Shown here: piece by piece, positions 59,738 to 64,000 of the stretch
How positions within the stretch are numbered: the stretch's first letter is position 1
Layout: each line of letters starts with the position of its first letter
Assembly: GCA_045837725.1 (NCBI GenBank)
Contig: JBEWZL010000227.1
Location: 186,001 to 250,000, forward strand
DNA length: 64,000 bases
Source: Vermamoeba vermiformis
Lineage: Eukaryota > Tubulinea > Echinamoebida
Direction of reading: 5' to 3'
Notes under the pieces: generated by a model
The model's database searches: none
Told to the model about the DNA's origin: nothing
The model's input: the letters and a program-made list of their open reading frames with translations, nothing else
Program-made: the position numbers and the translations under genes

Positions 59738-62201
59738 ATGTTGCTGATCGTTGCGCTGTTGCAACTTAGCCTTAGTTGTAAGTAGATCTCCTGATTAGGG
59801 AATCTGTTTCTTTACTAAACCTGGTTATTTTATAGCAATGGCTCAGCCTACAATTAAGACCGCCTGGGAACAAATTAACGAACTCAGCGGCAGTTTTTAT
59901 CTTAGTGGTAAAACCGAGCCAAGAGTTGCAACTTTTTCGGATGGTCGTTATGTTGTTGTTTATACGGTCCAAACAGCTGGTTCTTATTATAATGCGGTCG
60001 GCAAGATTTATAATGGAGATGGAACCGTATATAAAGCTGAATTTGCTTTGGCTGATAATGTTGCGGCTAGTGATATACATCAAGCTCCAAACGTAGTTAT
60101 TTTCGAAGATGATTCGTAAGTACCTTCAATAAATTGCTTTCAATAAGTGCTAATAATTGCGTAATGTATAGGTTTTTGGCAGTTTGGAGATACGTTAACT
60201 CAGATCCGGATCAAATTAAAGCCAGACGGTTTAATTCTGACGGAACAGCCGCAGGTGCCTCGTTTAATGCTTACGACTCCAATATTAGTCCCTCTTCTGG
60301 TGTAAGCCATTTAATATTATTAAGATTCGCTCACAGAATCAAGGCACGTGATCTGACAGCTATCTTTAGAATTCAATTGAAGTTGTTGCAACTCGATTAA
60401 ATGGCTTTGCTATGGTCTATTCAGCTGCTAGTAGTTGTACTGGTGCTGCAGTGGTGCAATTCGACGCTAACAACAACCAGATCTTTTCTCAATGTTACGA
60501 CTCTGGCACCCTCTCCGTATGTTTTTAATTTACTTGGAAAATAGTATTAATATGATTGAGTATAGGACCCAAAGGCTAGTTTAGTATACGATTCTTATTC
60601 AACAAACGTGTTTTTCTCTCATGAAACGGATTCGGGAGGTTTGCTCGTTGGTGGAGTTGGATCTGACGCCTTAAATCGCTACAGTCAGAGATTTGCATTT
60701 TCTACGGTTGATCCTATGACTTTATCGGAGCCTTCCATTCTTGTCAATGCTCAAGACTCCATGTCAATTTTCTCCGTTGCAAGCAACTCGATCTATGGTA
60801 ATGTCATAGTTTTTCCGCCATTCACTGAAGCATTATTTTATAGCTTTCAGCGTCATTCCACCTCTCCCGGCTCCTGGAAGTGTCAGACAAAATCTTTTTA
60901 AACAAAGCACTACTTCTATCTTTTACTCAAGTCCTCGAACTGTCCGGATCAGCGATGTTAGTACTCTCGTCGCATACAGACTGACAAATATCAATACCAA
61001 CACGAAATATATCGGATGTAAGTAGGCCATATTTATATATACTTAAGGTGCTAACGCCGAGTAGATCAATTGGCGAGCTACACTCCATCCAGCGGACAAA
61101 TTATTGTCGCCCCACTGGGCGATGAAATCACAGGTAAGCAACGATGAAAATTTATCACTTTCAGTTATTTAACAAACAGCGTTCAGCTCAATCCAATATC
61201 GTTGGCTTGTACATGACCGTGCTTCCCAGATCTTCAGAAATCGTGATGGTCGGCAAAGACACTTCGACCCTCGCTGTTATGAGACAGGTTTTGACTTTCT
61301 GTGGCAACGGTGTGCTTGATATGGAGGAGGAATGTGATGGCAGTGCCAACTGTGACACGAACTGCAGATGTTTGGCTGGTTTCTACGGCTTCAATGGCGT
61401 CTGCACGTATCCCAATGTCGAACCTTCGTTGGATTGCGTTGAAGTCCGACAGACCGGATACGTCGTTTATTTCAGTTTTAACAACCGAGATGCTGTTGAT
61501 CATAACATTAACTACGGTTTGGTCAATTATTTTGCTCCAGAAAATTTGGCTGTAAGCAGATCCCGATCCAGATCTTGACCGAGAATACTAATTGAACTGT
61601 TATGTAGACCGATCGTCCTACGCTGTACCCTAGCGGTCAATCGCTTATATACCCTGCATCTCCGTATAGTACTGCCGTGCCTTTCTCCATTTCAACTATC
61701 ACGTGGCAGTTAGGCTCGTACAATTTGACCGTTGATGTCACAGATCCACACGTCTGACACTTTTGACACTTTTGACACTTTGACACTTGAACGCTAATTG
61801 CTTGCTTTAGATCGCTCTTCAGTGACTATAAGAACACTACTAAACGAGCCCAAATTGAATCTGATCTCGTGACTGGCACTCCTGGCACCGTCATCAAAGA
61901 AGTGACACCTGTACCTGGTGGCACCGAAGTTCGCGGTACTCGATCAGATCCGAACACGAATCCACGCACTCCGTCTGGCACTATCACGCCAATCTCAAAT
62001 CCGTCAGATGGACCATCAAGTACCAACCCTGGCTCACCTTCAAGTACCAATCCAAACACGCCGTCCGGTTCTAACCCAAACAATCCGAACTCGCCTGGTA
62101 CTTCCCGAGGACCTGACTCTGCATTGACATCTTCTGCTTCATTAAGTCAAATTTTGTTGGCCAAGTTCTTGTTACTGGTCGTCAGCTTTTTACTTGTTTA
62201 A
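59738..62201 (+). CDS. Cys-rich cell-surface protein, GPI-type (copy 1)
   Basis: About nine exons from ATG at 59738. The signal peptide is MLLIVALLQLSLS. A beta-propeller-like or repeat ectodomain follows (SDGRYVVVYTVQTAGSYYN, FLAVWRYVNSDPDQIKARRF, NGFAMVYSAASSCTGAAVVQ). Next come a Cys-rich motif (CGNGVLDMEEECDG...CDTNCRCLAGF, as in 'CGNG...EECD' surface repeats), an Ig-like strand part, a Ser/Pro/Thr/Asn-rich stalk (SDGPSSTNPGSPSSTNPN) and a hydrophobic C-terminus (LLAKFLLLVVSFLLV) that fits GPI attachment. Exon joining near 61757-61812 is not clean: no GT donor of the needed phase sits at the end of the exon. It is a convergent paralog of 62282-64000. Confidence 0.65.
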
Positions 62202-62281
62202 ATTAACTTTCCAAGTATGCAACTTATTTATTCAAGTAAAAAATGTTACTAAAATATTTCTTTTTAAAATACAATTAAGAA

Positions 62282-64000
62282 CTAGTTCGCGATGAAAGAG
62301 TACAAAATCGTCGCTGCAAAGATAATCAAGCTTTGCGGTCCGATAGTGTTTGAACCTGAAACGGCTATTGGGGTGTTGGACACAGGCGGGGCAGTAGGAC
62401 TGGCGACTGGGCTGGCAGGAGGGCTGGGTGAAGAGTCATATCGATTGCCGCGCACTTCAACTCCTGTTGGCGTTGGTGTGATGTTTTTGATGTTCGTGTT
62501 GGGATCGTAGCCTTGCAACAAGTCCTCGTCAACCTCCGTGCTGTTGCGCTTGTAATCTCCGACTGCTGATCTGTTAATGAAAATCAACGTCAGAACGATG
62601 TCGCCAAAAAATGACATGTTGACACGTGTCACTTTAGAATTTTTTCGCGCTTGTATCTGAAAACGATCATAATGCTTCAAATCGGATCTTAGTCCGATTA
62701 TGATTCCGGTTTGCATATGACGCGTGTCAAAATAATCAAATTATCTTACTGAACGGCTTCGGCAGGAGTTGGTTCTGAAGCTTCAGTTTCATCTAAAAAG
62801 CTACTATTAAAACGGTACAAAAATGAAACGGCCCTGGATCTTGTACGTACTAGCCGGTGCAATGGTAACAATGACGTCATATCTATTGTAATTGGTGGCC
62901 CGTTTTGCAGGAAGAGGGCCGGCAGTTTGAATCGCTTCAGTCGTCAATCGATCAACAGAAATGTTGTACCTGCATAATGATCCTTAGACACTTGTTGTTG
63001 AAGACCGGACATTGCTTACCTTCGCGCAAAGTTGTTCCCGAAGACGTTTCCGTTATCAAGGTAACCTGGTGTTATAACGTCCTCAACGAAGCCAAGAGCT
63101 AATGTGAGATTTTGTTAGTAAAAGATATCACACGTCTGTCCGCAAGTTTGACGTACATGTCGGGCACAAGACGGCAGTAATGTTCGTCAAATCGACGGTC
63201 AAGTTGTACGAGCCGAGGACCCAGTTGATTTGAGTTACAGTTGTAGGGATTGTCGTGACATAGGGCGAGAGAGGATACGTCAGAGTTGAACCAACGGCGA
63301 ACTGTTGAGGTCGGTCGGTCTTTTCATAAAAATAATGTGTTAGTACGGTCGTTAGCAACGTCTTCTGAAAGGTTCCGTGAAATTTCCGACAAAAGACTTA
63401 CAGCAAGGGTGCTAGGTGTAAACAAGTTTGCATTGCCATGTTGCAAGGTCTGAACAACACTATCTTCATTGATAAAGCTGAAGTGGAGATTGTAACCGTT
63501 GTTCGATGTTTCAACACAATCGAGCACAGGCACCACATTTGGCAAGCCGCAGGTACCTTGATATCCAGTCAAACCATACAAGCAGCGACAATTAGCACCA
63601 CAGTTGGCACCTCCGTCGCATTCCTCGTTTAGTTCGAGTTGACCGTTGCCACAGAACGTCAAAACTTGTTGCCAAATGTCACCTCTCAGAGGATTTTTGG
63701 CGACAACTAAAAGATCACCACCAAGCATTGGAACGAATCGCAAATAATGCAAATCGCTGGCAACTAGGTATACAACAGATTAATAAGAGTTAACGTGTAA
63801 TAATCGAAAGTCGTACTGGAGTACTGGATCGGGCTTGCAGAAAATGCCGTAAGTTCGCCATTGAAGCTATAAGTACCAGTGTGATCTGAATATGGTTAAA
63901 ATTTTAAGAGTTGAAATGAAATTTCATGTTTTACGTACAAGCCAAGTGAAAGGAGTTGTCGCTGATGTTGGCATAACGGTAGGCGATAAATGTGCTCACG
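62282..64000 (-). CDS. Cys-rich cell-surface protein, GPI-type (copy 2, 5' end outside)
   Basis: The gene runs off the right edge. It has the same plan as copy 1: YLRFVPMLGGDLLVVAKNPL, CGNGQLELNEECDGG and CGANCRCLYGLTGYQGTCG, then the Ig-like part (INWVLGSYNLTVDLTNITAV). Next are two extra exons (LGFVEDVITPGYLDNGNVF; YNISVDRLTTEAIQTAG), a linker exon (NETEASEPTPAEAV) and the stalk plus hydrophobic tail (SLIIFAATILYSFIAN). A GTACGT donor after PT and a TACTAAC branch site give a clean splice into the first extra exon. Copy 1 lacks both extra exons. The two stops lie 80 bp apart, tail to tail. A secreted, probably GPI-anchored adhesion or recognition protein is inferred. Confidence 0.65.

Overview
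The window is nuclear DNA of a unicellular eukaryote. Genes lie on both strands, are closely packed, and are cut by many short GT-AG introns, mostly about 45-120 nt, often with a CTAAC-like branch site. The gene set points to an amoebozoan: an LKB1-like kinase, a PKB/Akt kinase with an FxxFTY hydrophobic motif, short ABCC transporters, many F-box/LRR and ankyrin proteins, and cell-surface GPI-type proteins. A protosteliid or variosean amoeba is my guess. This rests on content, not on a database match. No virus or retroelement copy was recognised.

Layout, left to right. 1-9.4 kb: the end of an SDR oxidoreductase, a pseudokinase with an F-box-like tail, two LRR genes with start codons split off by an intron, a degenerate actin-like gene, an Arl-type GTPase and an F-box/ankyrin protein. 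9.7-20.3 kb: two tandem ABCC (MRP) transporter paralogs. 20.6-26.7 kb: a membrane-anchored purple acid phosphatase and an LKB1/STK11 homolog. 27.5-30.8 kb: a degenerate Ras-like GTPase, a mitochondrial PPR protein and a small Pro/Thr-rich protein. 31.3-39 kb: a large F-box protein, a second degenerate actin-like gene and two tandem LRR paralogs. 39.4-44 kb: PKB/Akt and a TMEM65-like membrane protein. 44-46 kb: a disturbed region with a 55-nt pure C run next to a 2OG-Fe(II) oxygenase remnant. 46-49.6 kb: an unknown protein, a membrane F-box protein and a LIM-like small protein. 51-54 kb: a makorin RING E3 ligase with a very large low-complexity insert. 54-56.3 kb: a PA-domain polytopic membrane protein. 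56.6-59.5 kb: an SR splicing factor followed by an ERI1-type exonuclease fused to a dual-specificity-phosphatase domain; a splice can join the two in frame. 59.7-64 kb: two convergent paralogs encoding Cys-rich surface proteins.

The genes are not an operon and most are unrelated. Three themes recur. Signalling enzymes have lost catalytic residues (pseudokinase, pseudoGTPase, two actins). F-box-like modules sit at either end of repeat proteins, which suggests an expanded ubiquitin-ligase adaptor set. TGACA-N2-TGTCA palindromes recur inside introns of unrelated genes.
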